Source: Larimichthys crocea (lineage: Eukaryota; Chordata; Actinopteri; Sciaenidae). From it: DNA of 64,000 bases. Both the position numbers and the translations under genes were made by a program. Below, piece after piece: positions 1-13,525 of this stretch. Under the pieces are notes generated by a model. The model saw only the letters and a program-made list of their open reading frames with translations, did not search any database and had not been told where the DNA came from. The DNA is taken from positions 4,866,979-4,930,978 of the forward strand of contig NC_040022.1 of NCBI RefSeq assembly GCF_000972845.2, written 5' to 3'. Within the stretch, counting starts at the first letter, position 1; each line of letters opens with the position of its first letter.

Positions 1-56
1 TGTGTCTGTGTGTGCAGACGGTAATTTTTTCCCTTTTCCATATGATCTGTATCCAG

Positions 57-3000
57 GAGCCAATTTTCAACGTAACTGACCTGAAAGAAATCCATTCAGA
101 GATCAAGTGCAAAATCCCAGAACCCATTGTCTTCACTAACAGCCATGATGGCGTGGACATGGTGAGTCTACGGTATATTTATCACATGGTTTCCATACGG
201 TGGATTTCATTTATTCAGTGAAAACGAATGATGGAAATGATCATGTCACTAGCTTTTTCCATGAAGAAAAAAAAAACGCTTGACGATAAACAGACTCAAC
301 TTAAATATGTTTGTGTCGCTACACTGGTACTGCACATCTGTAACTTTCAGCAGAGATGGTCACTTGTCACACAGATGCTACAAAGTTCTAACCTCCACAG
401 ATGGTTCCTACTTATTATTATAATCACTCTATCCTCGATCTGTTCGATATTTGCTGAGATATTTAATTCTGGACCAAACTGATTGGTTAAGTGACCAACA
501 GACCGGCGTTACCATCTGTAAAGCTGCACTACTATCATGCGTAGAAGAGAAATGACGTCTTCTGTTTGTGCTGCAGAATACAAAGAAGAGGAAACTAGAG
601 GACGGAGTCACTGATGAGAGCTGGCAAGGTAAAAACAAAAACATTCCCCAGTGTCATAATAATACATTTATTTTGTCTTTTATTTTATGGGAATCTGTCT
701 CGGCAAGATCAAAAAAACGTTTTACAAAGCTGTGTGAACATCCTAATCCAGAGATAGGAGCGAGAGAGAGTGAGTGAGTGAGGGAGAAGCATGTGATTGA
801 CCAAATGACCAGACCGATTTGAGCAGGCTTTGATTGAAACGGTCCAGAGCAAAAGAGGCAGAACACATTCGTCTGACAACTATTTAGCTTTTTATTAGCT
901 TATTTTGAAGTTATACTATGCAAGTATCTATTATAAAGTCTTCTGGATCGTTTTTTGTTTATCAAATTTCTAATCAGACTCCAGAGGGAAGTCTTGGCCT
1001 GGATATCCCATATCCGTTTTCTGGATATCCATTCCCTCATGGTCTATATAAATTGCAAAATTCAGTCACTAAGAGGGTCTGAAAAGTCGGCAAGTTAAGA
1101 AATTTGGCAGCACTGTGAGAACGTAATATTTACCAAATAAGAAGAAAAGGGAGTTTTCTTCCCTTGAAAGTATTAATTTCTCTCTCTCTCAAACAAACCT
1201 TCTGTGAAAGCAACTTGATGTCTAGCATCCAGAACAAAACATAATACTGGAGTTTAAGTAGCTTTATGGCATATGGCAAAGCATATCAACACAATCTAGA
1301 CCATATTGAACATAAATCAACAGTTTTATAAAACAGACACTCCATCAGCCGGCTCGATTCCAGTTGAGAAGTGTTTTTGCCTGGATGCAAACTTCATGCA
1401 GCATCACAAGTCTACAAGTTTACAAAGACTGCTTCCTGTTGCTTTCTAGTCAACATATGTTGTTGAGTTTTCAGTCCCAGTACAACAAGCACATAGTTTT
1501 GACTTCCTCCTTTTCTAACTTTTCACCAGGACTCACATATTTATTTATTTCTTTTTTTTTATGCGAGTCCTCATTTCCTTAAATTTATGGGGTTTTTCCC
1601 TTGGTATGCAGTTCTTGTTTTGCTTACTGGTTGGCTGCAGTTAAATTCAATTTTGAGTGTCACATTTCTAACCATTGCATTTTTAAAATATTTTTAAACA
1701 TAATATAATTCCTATTGCTTTTTTTGATCCCTGGAAAACTCCTACTTCTACTACTTTTGTATTTGATAGTGGTGGCAAGGAGACTTGGGTAATGGATAAT
1801 GGACACTGGCCCCCAAAAAAGGTTGCGAACCACTGTTCTAGACCAATGACAGACCAGACCAAGCCCAGTTCAGACCAACTCGCCACAATATTATAAGGAC
1901 TATAGGGAAATGTTTAGCTCGACTCAAGCCAGCTGACCATGTCACCTGCGACTTGGCTTGTTAAGTCACCAGTTGCCGGTTTTGGAACATAAAACAGACA
2001 GCCATTCAGCTGGTAGAGAAATCTATGATGAGAGGATGATGTTTGTAACTGTGGATGATGTTTTTGATTCCAGGGGGAACCAGAACACTGTTGATGCCAG
2101 AGGGGATGATGAAATGTAACGGCAAGCTGGTGGACCTGATTGAACAAGTCAAACCAGAGATCAGGACACTGATTGAGAAGTGTAACACAGTAAGTGCACG
2201 TACATGCACACACATGCATGCATGTTAAGCAATGTCAGGAAATTTAACACAGCTATGAAAATAAAAGCTGATTTGTGCAACTGCGAACCACAGAGGTTCA
2301 GTTTAGAAACTACAAAAGAGGGCGGTTGTGTCTCAGGAGGTAGAGCTGGTCATCCACTAATCAGATGATCTGTGGTTCGATCCCCAGCTCCTCCAGTCTG
2401 CATGTGGAAGTGTCCTTGGGCAAGATAGTGAACCCCAAATTGCTCCCTGTAAGTCGCTTTGGATAAAGGCGTCAGCTAAATGTCTAAATCTACAAAAGTT
2501 CTGAGAGCTGAACACAAAGATACTTTTAAAACCAGCCATCCGTTTACCACAGGAAATACACTGACGTGTGTGTGTTACTGTTATTAAAATGTATGTAGAA
2601 TACCATTCATGATCAGCTGAAAATCACAGATTTACCATCACTTAGTATTAGATCTGTTCACTTTGTTTTCACAAACCGCATCAGAGTCTGAACGAATTTT
2701 GAAGCATCACATGAGAAAAGTTTGATCGTGACAGCAAAATTTTACAAAAAATCCTCAATTTTGCAAGAAGGTTTTGATACTGGTTTGAGGTGTTAGGGTT
2801 AGGGAATTTCAGCTCTTAATGGGAAATGGAAACACGTCTTCACAGCTGTGGCATAGCAAACGTTTAACTCACATGATGATCAGCTGTTTCCTTGTGGCTC
2901 TCTCACTGCACACACGTGATGTAATTTTCCTCACATTAATACATGACACAAACACAGATGTCATATTTACATCCTGTTCTCTGGGTTGTTTTTCACTGAT

Positions 3001-4939
3001 CGGGCTTCAACTGGGGCTCTTTTAATTACAACATCTTCTTCTTTTACTTCTTCTGGGTATCCAACAGGAGAATTGGCGCCACCCACTGCTTATCTCGTAA
3101 ACCAACTCAACAGAATAACAGCAGTGGATGGAAACATGGCCGCTGCCAACCAAATGTGCAAACACACCTGACCTCTTTATATTGAACCAAACAGAAGTTT
3201 AAGTTTAAATGGTCCTAGCTTAAGTACTAGGTATGTGTGTCTGTCATCAGCGCAGTGACAGTGAATCAGCAGCATCCTCTGTAGGAGCCCTGAGAATCTG
3301 TGGAGAGGACAGAACAGTGAACACGACACAGAGGTCTTGGTTTTGAAATAGTTTGATGTAGTTTTGTCACCCACACTGAGGAGACCCTGACACCGCCTTG
3401 TCTCTGCACTCTGTCAGGTTAAGATGTGGGTCCAGCTGCTCATCCCCAGAATAGAAGATGGAAACAACTTTGGAGTCTCCATACAGGTCAGTGTTCACGG
3501 TCTACGTCTGGAAAAATAGTTATATATGTTTCAAAAACAGATATGAGGCTAAAATAAAGAGGGTCCTGTAGTAACTGTAGGGGAACACAGCTTATTGTAT
3601 GAAATGATTAAAGCATATTTGATGTTTAGGTAGTGTGAATTCTAGACTTAAAACTCTGCAATGGTTACCAAAAATGCTTTATTGATGCGTCTGCAGTATA
3701 CTAATAATTTTCCCCTGAAGTTTCTTGGTTGTGTGGAATCAGTGTTCAACTGGTACACCTCCAGTTTGAAACAAACTCCATTTCGGTTGCAGCATTCACC
3801 AATTTCAGACCAGTCACTATAAGTCTCACATCTCGTCGGCTCCCCTCACTGGTGTTTACTCTTTTTCTGTAGTGAAGTGTTTTGGAGAATGCAGTTTGTG
3901 TAGTCACTATGTTTGACACTGGGGGGCAGCACTGACATGCTCCACAGTCTCTGCTCAGATGGCAGTGGAGCGAGTGCTATGCACTCAGAATGTTTCCCAG
4001 CTCTCTCACACTCTCCACCCATGAAACCTGTAAAACAAAACAAATTGTCACATTGGACAGAGCCAGGCTAGCAGTTTCCCCCTGTTTCCAGTCTTTATGC
4101 TAAGCTAACTAGCTGCTAACTCAGTTTTCTGTTTCACCACGACTGTCTGCAGGAAGAGACGGTGACAGAGCTGAGGACGGTGGAGTCGGAGGCAGCGTCA
4201 TACTTGGACCAGATCTCCAGATATTACATCACCAGAGCCAAACTGGTCTCCAAAATAGCCAAATACCCTCATGTGGTGGGTAATGCGTCTAGCTCTCCTC
4301 GGAGCGAACAGGTCTGCTTGGGTTCATGATGAACTTGCATTTATCAATCAGCTGTCTCTGCTCCGCAGGAGGACTACAGAAGGACCGTGATGGAGATCGA
4401 TGAGAAGGAGTACATCAGTTTGAAGATTATTGTTTCAGAGCTCAGGAATCAATATGTGAGTTTTCTTCATTTAAAATCCTCATTCACAGGAGCTGCAGGA
4501 CACCGGTGTCTAGGTTATGTTGAGGTTATCAGAGCTCCTTTGTACGATACCCTGTCCCAACATGTTGAGTGAACAACTTGTCCCAGTAAGGTTCAAACTC
4601 TGAGCCAAATACTTCCTGTCTGATAATCCTGCCTGTGTGCTGTTTATCTGTGACATAAACCAGCAGTACAAAACAGATTCACAAATTCTTTAGGTCGGAG
4701 CTGAGGTGGGAGGGAAAACAGACCTTCCCTGGTACAATCTGAATAGACTGGCCTGGAAAGAAGGGGGGTGGGATAAGATCTCTGTTTTTACCACACCCTT
4801 CCTTTGACCGTTTCTCCCCAGCATAACGCTAATCTGTATTTCTGCTGGTCGCTTTTAGGTGACTCTTCACGACATGATCCTGAAAAACATCGAGAAGATC
4901 AAGAAACCAAGAAACAGCAACGCTGAAGCTCTTTACTGA
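57..4939 (+). CDS. psme3: Proteasome activator PA28-gamma (REG-gamma) family subunit, 3' part of gene
   Basis: Subunit of the ring that caps the 20S proteasome and stimulates ubiquitin-independent peptide and protein breakdown, in the nucleus for the gamma type. Seven coding exons are visible: 57-161, 577-628, 2074-2189, 3418-3486, 4153-4275, 4369-4455 and 4859-4939 (TGA 4937-4939). Together they give 210 residues; human PSME3 has about 254, so roughly 45 N-terminal residues lie left of the window. The activation-loop region (IEDGNNFGVSIQEE), the helix with YYITRAKLVSKIAKYPH and the tail ending SNAEALY are of gamma type, not alpha/beta. A basic KKRKLEDG patch sits where human PSME3 has its nuclear signal. 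The first half (residues read from 57-628) is clearly more divergent than the second, so this may be a fish psme3-like paralogue rather than the strict orthologue. All introns have GT/AG ends and frames join without a gap. Confidence 0.93.
2321..2492 (+). repeat. tRNA-derived SINE in a psme3 intron
   Basis: The head shows tRNA-like promoter boxes: an A-box-like segment (GTAGAGCTGGT around 2340) and a B-box GGTTCGATCC starting at 2374. The body continues with AGTGTCCTTGGGCAAGA and ends in the widespread fish tail TCGCTTTGGATAAAGGCG followed by GCTAAATG. It is a SINE insertion, not a tRNA gene. Confidence 0.8.
4045..4130 (-). repeat. Fragment of a dispersed fish repeat
   Basis: The segment around 4055-4125 (AGAGCCAGGCTAGCAG and then CTTTATGCTAAGCTAACTAG) resembles, in reverse, short segments near 13460-13520 and 17820-17885. 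I recognise it as a common interspersed fish sequence but cannot name the family. Confidence 0.5.
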
Positions 4940-6560
4940 CAACCCTTACAAACACAAAGCATCTGCCGTGGGTCCAACAGTACTGTGACCGGTAGCGCTC
5001 AGCTTTTGTTTTGGAGTTTTTACAGCCACATCATGATGTGTCAAACAAGCTGCTGCCGCTGGACGACTGTGCTTAGATTCAATGTTTAAGACTGTAATCT
5101 GACTGGTGCTTACAGTTGAGCTAGAGGAAACGACTAAAAATGCAAAGACATACTCCCCAATCAGACATCCAGAGCTGTTGTGGGACCCTCCCCCATCTAT
5201 TGTTTTGACCTTACTCTGCAGTCACGCACGTGCTTTTTGGCACGTATCCTTCAGTTTCGCCTCTCCGGCACTCTGGGACCTGACCGCAGACTCTTTTCCC
5301 ATACGTATCTCAACTGCATCGCCTGCTTTCCATCTGCTGCTCCGCTGGGACTGAAGCTCACAGGTTCCTGCTGGTTTCTCTTCCTTTCTGTGGAGTTTTG
5401 GTCCTTGTGGATGCCGTGCCTCTCCCAGGATTTATCATCTGGCTTTGAATGGTTTTCCTGCTTCTCTTAACTCTGACTCTTTGTTCAGTTTTTGCCTCTG
5501 AATCTTTCTGGGCATACCACTGTACTATGAAAACTATGAAATTTGAACTCCACTCAAATCTCCCCTGGTTGTCCTAAAACAGTGGAGGAACATATTTCCT
5601 CAGTGCTTCAGAGAACAAATGCATTTCTTCAGCTGTAGCCTGGTAATGATTTGGCTGCACAAGAGAGACTCTGACTGTTCACTTTAAGATTCATCTTTTT
5701 TTCTTTCTTTTTTTTCTCCCCCAGCCCACTCGCTGTTGCATATATGTTGCATTGTATGCATACACTTGGAGGTGCTATTGCATCCCAAGAGTTTGCCTGT
5801 GTTAATGTTACACGTAGGCACGAAAGACACAGAGATGTTGACCCCGGGACACTCCTGCTCCAGGCTGGTCCCTTTGAATGCTGTTACCACACTGCTGTCT
5901 GTCAGTACGGACCTGTGAGAAAGACGTTGGCGTTGTTCCACACACACACACACACACACACACACATTAATGTGCCTCCATGTATCCATCTTTATTGTTT
6001 TCAAAAGTATCAATGTGTAGATACTTTTTTCGATGTTTTAAACCGTACAAATGTATACATACACAACTAACCACATACACAAATGTGTTTGTGGTTAGTG
6101 ACTTTGTACCAGCACTGTGTGCAGGTTGTTAATTAAACAAAAACAAAACAAAAACAGAAGACGAGAACTGGACTTTCTTTGCGTAGTATAAAACAAGGTA
6201 TCGGGTACAGATTTTTTTATACTAGTATTGTATCTTTTTATTGTAAGTCTGAAATTCTTGTATTGTGACAACCTTACTCTATTGATCAAGCAAAACAAAA
6301 TGACTCCCACACAGCAAGTCGGGCTGGGATCATGTATTTTCCATTCAGATGTTTTTAACACAGTAACCAGAGAGTGTGTGTGGCTTCATACAGCTGTTTT
6401 CTTGTTGTTTTTATAGACCGTGCTGTGCCCACACGGGTGTTTTTAACTTTCTGAACCTGATTAGACCTCGTCTGAGCCTAACTTCAGCCTGAGCAGAGGC
6501 CTGATTAGTTGGAATAAGTGAAAACACCTGTGTGTGGCATTTCGAATAAAGCCGCAAGCA
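4940..6560 (+). other. Probable psme3 3' untranslated region
   Basis: Directly after the psme3 stop the sequence has no credible exon. It contains a CA microsatellite at about 5938-5966. A canonical AATAAA signal lies at 6545-6550, which would give a 3' UTR of about 1.6 kb. The polyadenylation site is an inference; an earlier site is possible. Confidence 0.4.
5938..5966 (+). repeat. CA dinucleotide microsatellite
   Basis: An uninterrupted CA repeat of about 14 units lies in the presumed psme3 3' UTR. Confidence 0.9.
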
Positions 6561-9500
6561 ACAGTTAGCGGCTTCCAATCTTTTTGTGCTCAGCAGAAGA
6601 AAGCAGCTCAAACGTGCCAAGATCAGTCACTTCATCCAGTTTAATTGGTTGTGTTAAAAGAAAGTCCAATCACACACTTGCTTCATCGTCAAAAACCATC
6701 ATTTTCATTCATTTAAAGTTCTGCCATTTTCCCTGCCTTCATCAGATTTGACTCACAGTTTTGTAAGTCTGGGAGGAGCAGCGGGACGTCTCCAGTGTGT
6801 TCGAACAGGACTGACTAAAGGTGTCTTGAGTTATGAGCAAATATGTAATAGGCCACACCCACTCGCATCAAGGGTTTATTATTGTCATGTTATTATATTT
6901 ATTATTTATTATTAGACCAATCTTACTCATTTTTAATAGAAACCTGTGTTTAATCACCAATACTGTACATAGATTTGGTACTGCTTAAATTCAAATTCAA
7001 AAATGGACGTCACTACTGTTTTTCACATTATTATTATTATTTCCAATTTTTATTTAGTCTGACTTATGGTGTGAAGGAGTTCCAAAAAAAATCACATCGC
7101 TTCCTTTTTTTGAGCCAAGTTTCGTGTTTCTAGTTTGTTCCAACTCACTGCAATTTGAGCTGCTGCTGCTGCCGCAGACAAATAGTAATAATCCGGTACA
7201 AACACAAAAGGGCAACAGAAGCCTTATTTTCTCTGTGCGGATTTCAATCTGGCAGGACTCTTCCGTGCAACATGTGGAGTCTTTGAACACGATCAGCTTT
7301 ATTGTGCAGCGCAGGATTATTGACTCATGTTTTGTATTTAGTCCTTATTCATAAAACAGTAAAGGTCGGCGCTTTGAAAATCTTTTTCAGCTCGACAGTA
7401 CTATGGAACATAGTGATTTAAAGTGAATCCAAAATGTGGTTGTACACAGTTTCTTTATTTCAATTTGAAAGTTTGTTTTTAACTAAACAAAGTCATAAAA
7501 GAGCATGGTGCATAGGGCTGCCCTTTTATATGAGGAATGGAGCGAGAAGTATTCACCGCCTCATTCATTTTGTGCAAAGTTCAATTTGATTAAACTCTGA
7601 CCTGTCAAATCTGCAGTCTCTCCAGTATCCAGCTGGTTTGACGGTGGGATTGACCTCTTTCTGTTTATACTGTGTCCTTCGTAATGTAACTGCATGGCAC
7701 AAGGACAATGAAGTGTTTGATAACGCACTGTATAATATTCATCTCATGGAATGCGGCTGTTAGCGGGTTAGTCACGCTAAGACTGCTTTTTGCCTCAGTA
7801 TATGAGCGCTTTGGAAGTTCCATTCATTCGTGGTGCCTTCACTGCCTCATTTCGGAGTTAATATAGCAAGGCAAACAGGTGGACAGTGAATTGAAGGGGA
7901 CTCTCTTGTATCCCAAAGGGGCCTGTTGAATATTTAAAGGGTAAGTTTGTTTGTGTCTTAAAATCATACTTACATGCCCATAGCTGATATGAGGCTTAAG
8001 CAAATCAAGAAAAATCAAGTGTGTATCATCCAGATTTGCAGTCTGTTTGGTATGAAATTCAGTTTCCAATGTAGTTTAGATGCAAGCACTGTCTGGGAAA
8101 ACGCAAAGAAAACACCAGAAATGCATCTCATCGTTGATACTGACAGGAGGAACAATTAAAGCCACCAATAATTTCCAACGCAAACCTGTCACATCAGCAG
8201 AACTCACTATTTCAAGTTTGCATAACAAAAAAAGGTGCTACTTACAACATCAGTTCTTCCTCATGATCTATTCAAACGTCTTTCTTTAGCATCAAAAGTA
8301 ATTAGATAATAGTTACAGTACATCCATTGTTACAAACATACTACTAAAAGCTAAAGCAGCATGACTTTTTTTGGATTCAAATTCACCAAAATGTTTACAA
8401 ATACATGGTTAAAGAGTTTTTTAGATTTGAATCCCCCATAAGTTTTAAATATGATACATTTTTTACTATAATTACTGCAGGATAAAACTTGACTGATGTT
8501 GCGCAGTTTTACTTTCCAAGTCCATATTGAAGACTGGCAACCTGAAAACACTTGTACAACTTGACAGTAGATGGGACAATGACTAACTGAAGTTAGGGGC
8601 CGTCTCAAAAGTGCATGCAAAATTGTTCAAATACAGTATATACCTTGATGGTTGATTATTGGTACGTTGTATAGTGTCATTTTGTCTATTTATAACACAG
8701 ATCTTTGAATACACATTTATCATTATAAATGAACAGATACAAATAACAACTTTGGCTTTCACTCCATGCCATAAATTCAGAATTATCTATAACTTGTACC
8801 AACATCTGATTGTCAAGATGACTTTATAAACAAAGCACAGACTTTACGAGAACCTAATGTTCCTAACATGCATTCCACATGGCAGCAATTGGTCTTGATT
8901 GTTGCTAACCCTTCACACATCACAGCATCTGAAATGAATCCAAAACCATCATGTACTTTGCAGGAAGTTCATTTACCATGCATGGGCAGACCTGCCAAAT
9001 CTTTCAAAACACTGTGGGAATGGGAAACATTCACTGTGCATGTTTGTTTGTTTATTGTTTGTATCATGGAATCAAGGTGTATATTCAAGTGCACCTTTAA
9101 TCAGTGGGATGTAGTAAAGTTCTGACAAACGGATTCAACCAGCCAAACAATAGCAGATCCTTCAAGTCACTACACTATTCTCACATCCCACCTCACATCC
9201 CACAAATTAGCTTGTGATACATTTTTTAATTTAATTTCACAAATTATTCTGTATTCTTTCCCAAGATTTAAAAGTAAAACTAGAAACTCACCTCAATGCA
9301 GGATAACTCTCTGGCTTTCAAATGCTTTTCAAGTGCTTGTGGCCATTTTTCAGTCACCAGGTTTTATAGGTATATTGCCAGCAAGCCACAGAAAAATGAC
9401 GTCCCTATTTATAATTCTCCTTATATAAAGCACTGATTAGTCAGCCGAATCACTGAACAAAGTGGAGACAAATTTAGAGGTCTAGAAGCAGGTTACCTGC

Positions 9501-9600
9501 ACAGTGGAAGGGGCGACAGAAACTGTGGGTTACAGAGAAGCTCCCACAGGTTTGCCCAATTAAGTTTCATGACTGGCAGGTAAAAGAAACAGTTTGTGAG
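6561..9600. other. Intergenic, nothing recognisable
   Basis: AT-rich sequence with only short unsupported reading frames. I looked for the large first exon of an amine oxidase to go with the relic at 9.6 kb and saw no trace of its cofactor-tyrosine region. Confidence 0.5.
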
Positions 9601-9611
9601 AGGTATGTCTG

Positions 9612-10174
9612 TTTACAGCCTCCAATCGTGGGGTTAAAAGCACTGTCCTACAGGCTTCAACTTCACTGGGCACCACCTCCCCGACAGCCAGGCAGAGGAA
9701 CTAGCAATGTCCTGGGCCAGGTAAGAGCCACAACAGCTTGACAATACTCCTCCTCATCATCCTCTAGTCCATTTTCTCCTTGTAATCTCACTTAACTTTA
9801 CTTTTCCAGGTGAAAGGTTGCCATCACCAGGCAGAAGGACAGAGCTGCTGCAGTCTGTGCAATTAGATCTGGACTTCAGCATTTTCATTGAGGACAATAA
9901 AAACACTAAAAATGAGGCACGTGGGGTTTTCATCAGAAAACACCTCTAAAATGATTATTAAACTAAACGTATCACATTATATGCCTTCCTCATTCATCAC
10001 TTGTTTGGTTGTTTTCACCATGAACTGGTTACCTGGGTGACCATCGGCTTTGGCAATGGGGTTGTCACAGCTGTCCATGACGCCGAGGTCAGCTGTGACA
10101 GCAACAGGATGGCCTGCCTTGCTCAGGAGACCTACTGCCCTGTGCTGGAACCTTTCTTTTCTCCTGTGGAGAGG
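9612..10174 (+). pseudogene. Decayed copper amine oxidase fragment (exons 3 to 5)
   Basis: Three pieces match the intact aoc gene on the minus strand. Piece 1, about 9615-9720, reads (with a stop) WG, then FNFTGHHLPDS and ELAMSWA, like exon 3, and keeps a GTAAGA donor at 9721. Piece 2, about 9810-9910, follows an intact TTTTCCAG acceptor and reads KVAIT, then after a frameshift LDFSIFIED, like exon 4. Piece 3, 10022-10174, reads ELVTWVTIGF, GNG, and SCDSNRMACLAQETYCPVLE to a TAG stop, like exon 5, with an internal deletion that removes the HIPHAED copper-ligand motif and much of the following segment. No large first exon is seen upstream. The gene is dead: stop, frameshift, deletion and missing catalytic exon. 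It is probably a remnant of a second, tandem AOC copy, as mammals have AOC2 and AOC3 side by side. Confidence 0.8.
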
Positions 10175-13159
10175 TAGGTGAGATACCTATCTTGTCTTGA
10201 TGCCTGTCTTTTGTGGTTTAGGTAGGTTAGAAGTTCATGTTATAGACTGTTTTGGGCCATGATGTCCCTGATGCTAATTTCTACCCTAATAATTCTGTTT
10301 AGGTTGTTTCTGCTGTGGCATTGGTCATCCTTGGTAGTGGGGTATTCTATGTTCAGGTTTCTCCTAGGCTGAGCAAGCCCCAAGAGGATGAATCTTACTG
10401 ACTCTAGTGATTCCCTTACTTTTTCTCTCTTATTCAGTGTAATAGCATAAAACTTCTTAGATGGACCAGCACGAAATGTTGTATATTCATTCATGTTCCC
10501 CTGAGGGTGAATTAATTTATGGAATATAATTTTAGTGATCCTTTTTATCTTCCTCTTGGTCTTGATACATAACCTGGTTCATAAGAATGATGAGAAAGAC
10601 ATTTCTGTTAATCTCTATCTCTAGCTTTAAACTTAACTTTAAACAAAGGTCATAAAAGGTTAAAAGGTCAGAGATTTTCAGCCATGTGTTCCCCTCATTA
10701 TACTCTCTACATGGACTCTTTCAACCCAAACCTGCTCAAACATGATTGGTCAACACAGTGCGGACAATAAACAGGAACCAGAACATTCCAATGCAAAAAT
10801 TGTGATCCCTCGTCTACAGATTCTGCTTTTACACAAGTATCTATTTATAGAGACTAGAAGAGTTCTAAGCGTTGAATCGGGCCTGCCGACTGTATTTTGC
10901 CAAGTTCTGGGTTAAACTAGCATGATGAACCTGGTATTGCTACATAGTAGTATTGTATTGCTGTGCCTAAGTACAACTCAGATTGAGATTGGGGAACATT
11001 ACACAATATAAAACACAATATAACAATACCCTGTTTTGAAGTAGCAAGGACTACTTTCCCCGCAGTGCTTGAATGTAGATGGTTTCCTTCCTCAGGAGGT
11101 TTTCAGAAAGGCAAACATGACAAGCTGTCAAGCTCCATGCTAATAAAAAGTCAATAAAAATTTATGTTGCTGTTGACTTAATTTGTGTTACGAGAGTAAT
11201 AGATGAGGCCAACTCACTGGTGATTTTTTTTTAGTCCAGGCCATGGATTCTCAACCTTAATTTGTGTTTTAAAGTAGATCACATAAATGTTTTCATTGAT
11301 TTAGACAGATCTGGTGTCGTACTCATTGACAACGATTTCACCTGAGAGAGCCCACCAATCATAGCTTTTTTTGGACTCACAATGGTGACATTATACTCCA
11401 GGACAAGGCCAGAAAATGGCGACAAGTGTCAGTTTATCTCAGGTTGCCTAGCGATTTAGTTGCTGATTGCAACCACCTTGTCTCAGCCTCTTTTGGTTTG
11501 TCCTTTCTGGGCTACTGTAGAAACATTGCAGACTGTGTTTGACGTTCACTCCTTTGAGTTATTTGGTCAGGACTATGGAGCAAAAGATTCATCGTCTTTT
11601 TTTAAATTATGGACTGATAGGTAACTCACTGAGTGGTTAGTTTTGGTGATGTCATTCTTCATCATCAGCATACTAACTACTCCTAACTACTAACAATCAG
11701 AAAAATCTAATTCTGCTGGTTGTGAATAAAGGCTTTCAGGCGTGTAACTGCATGCACAAACATTTATGTACATGCAAGCTTGCAGCCAAGAATTTACAGA
11801 TACAGATGGAAGTGTGCAGGTTCACAAAATGATAGCTAGAGATACAAAACCCTGTTTTCATATACATACTTTTGAATGATGTAATATTCCATAAATATTG
11901 TGGTAATGGAGATAGCTGGTATCTGTTTGTTGTTGTTTCCTTTGTTTTGCTCTCCCGCTCTCAAATTCGCAGTTGCCTATTGTATCTGATAGGAAACTGG
12001 CCAGGAAAGGAAGTGTTAACACTCTGTGTTGTTTCTTTTCATGTGAAATGCTACTAGCAGTTTGAAATGTATTTGTACCCATGCAGTGTGTGCGTTCAGT
12101 AATCCTAACACTTGTCTCAAGGAAATTCTCAGATGAACTCTGTGTTTAAGACACATAAGCTGAGACTGTGACTTTCTTGAGCTGTTATTGGAGGAAGGCA
12201 TGAAAATAGCAATGATTTATGGTTATGATGATTTGTTTTGGCCTGTTTTGTCCATTTTTCTTGGCCTGACAGAAATAGGCACCTGCTGGAAGAAAAACTT
12301 AAACACTTATTAGGCTTTGGTCGTCTCTCGGTTATTTAGCTACCATTCAAACTTTTCCTGTCACACACTATTAAGTCACTTTTATGTTATACAAATAAAG
12401 TCCATCTGTCCTAAAGTATACCCTTGCCTTGTTTGTTTGTCTTTTTCCATCCTTGTGTGAGTTTTTGTGGGATTCTCAGCTGTTATTTTTAGCCATGCTG
12501 GGTGCATGGGATAGCAATAACAATTTGCGTGTGGTCTGCCACTTTGGTCCAGACTCTTGTGATTAGTGTTGCACGCAGGATTGAACTCTTCAAATATCTA
12601 TTTTTGCTTATTGTGTCCATTGTAGGGCAAACCACCTTTTCCAACCACCAAACTGGGCCCCTAAAATGTACCTTCAGCTCTACAGCACCTTCATGCTCAC
12701 CTATGCGCTCACGCATACACCTATTTATTTAGTTTTATTGACTTTGAAATCCCATTTATGTGTATATAGACCTGTGTTTCTTAATGTATTTATTTCTAAT
12801 AGAAAGAACATTGACTTGCTTAGTTATTGAAACAAGCTAACTTGCCTTGTTCTCAATGAGATTATCTGATTAAAGTTATAGGCTGTATATTTGAATTGCT
12901 AGCATCCCCCATAAATCATCACATGACAACTCATGTATCAGTAAAATGCTACGTGCACACTGATCAATCTGTATTAAGAACCTAATAATGTTATATGTAT
13001 ATTAATAAATTAGGGCAAATTGTGTCACTAATTCATTAGGTTGATAATACTTATTAGTAGGATTTTAATGCAGGACTAAGCAAAGGATCTAAGTACATAT
13101 TCTAATGTCTCTGAAATTGTAAGAGCAATAGAATCAAGTTTCTCTGTTTCTCTGGAATT

Positions 13160-13525
13160 TCCTCCCCACTTACAGACTTTGAAAAATGGTCAGCAGTTAT
13201 CTAAAGTATGCATGATTTGTAGTTAATGAGCTAGCACATGGCAGCCTCAGTGGCAGCCAAAGTTGCTTGAGTTTCAGGGAGTTGTAGAGTTCACTCTGAC
13301 CTTTTATGACCTCATTTCAGAGAGAAGATTCCCCACCAGGCACAATTAAGATACTGTAGAGGGAATTTGTAGAGAACCTTTCTTGGTCATATAATCAAAT
13401 AACTTTAATTCCAAGAAAATAATTCAGTTTGGGAATTTTTCAGTTTTTTTAACTCATGTGTGAGTGTTTAGTATGGAGCTAGATCCATGTTTAGCACAGC
13501 TTAACATACAGACTGTAAGCAGGGG
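13160..13525 (+). repeat. Dispersed repeat, copy 1 of a related pair
   Basis: Shares a series of matching segments, in the same order and orientation, with about 17570-17890: CAGCAGTTAT, GTAGTTAATGAG, TAGCACATG, AACCTCAGT or GCCTCAGT, CAGCCAAA and a GGAGCT...TTAGCACA end. It is older and more diverged than a recent tandem copy. Confidence 0.6.

Noticed and set aside
2340..2400. A possible tRNA gene (A- and B-box-like sequences)
   Set aside because: No cloverleaf closes, and the segment continues into a known SINE body and tail.
10240..10494. Minus-strand 84-codon frame beside the amine oxidase relic
   Set aside because: It looked slightly retroelement-like but no diagnostic motif could be named, so it is not called.
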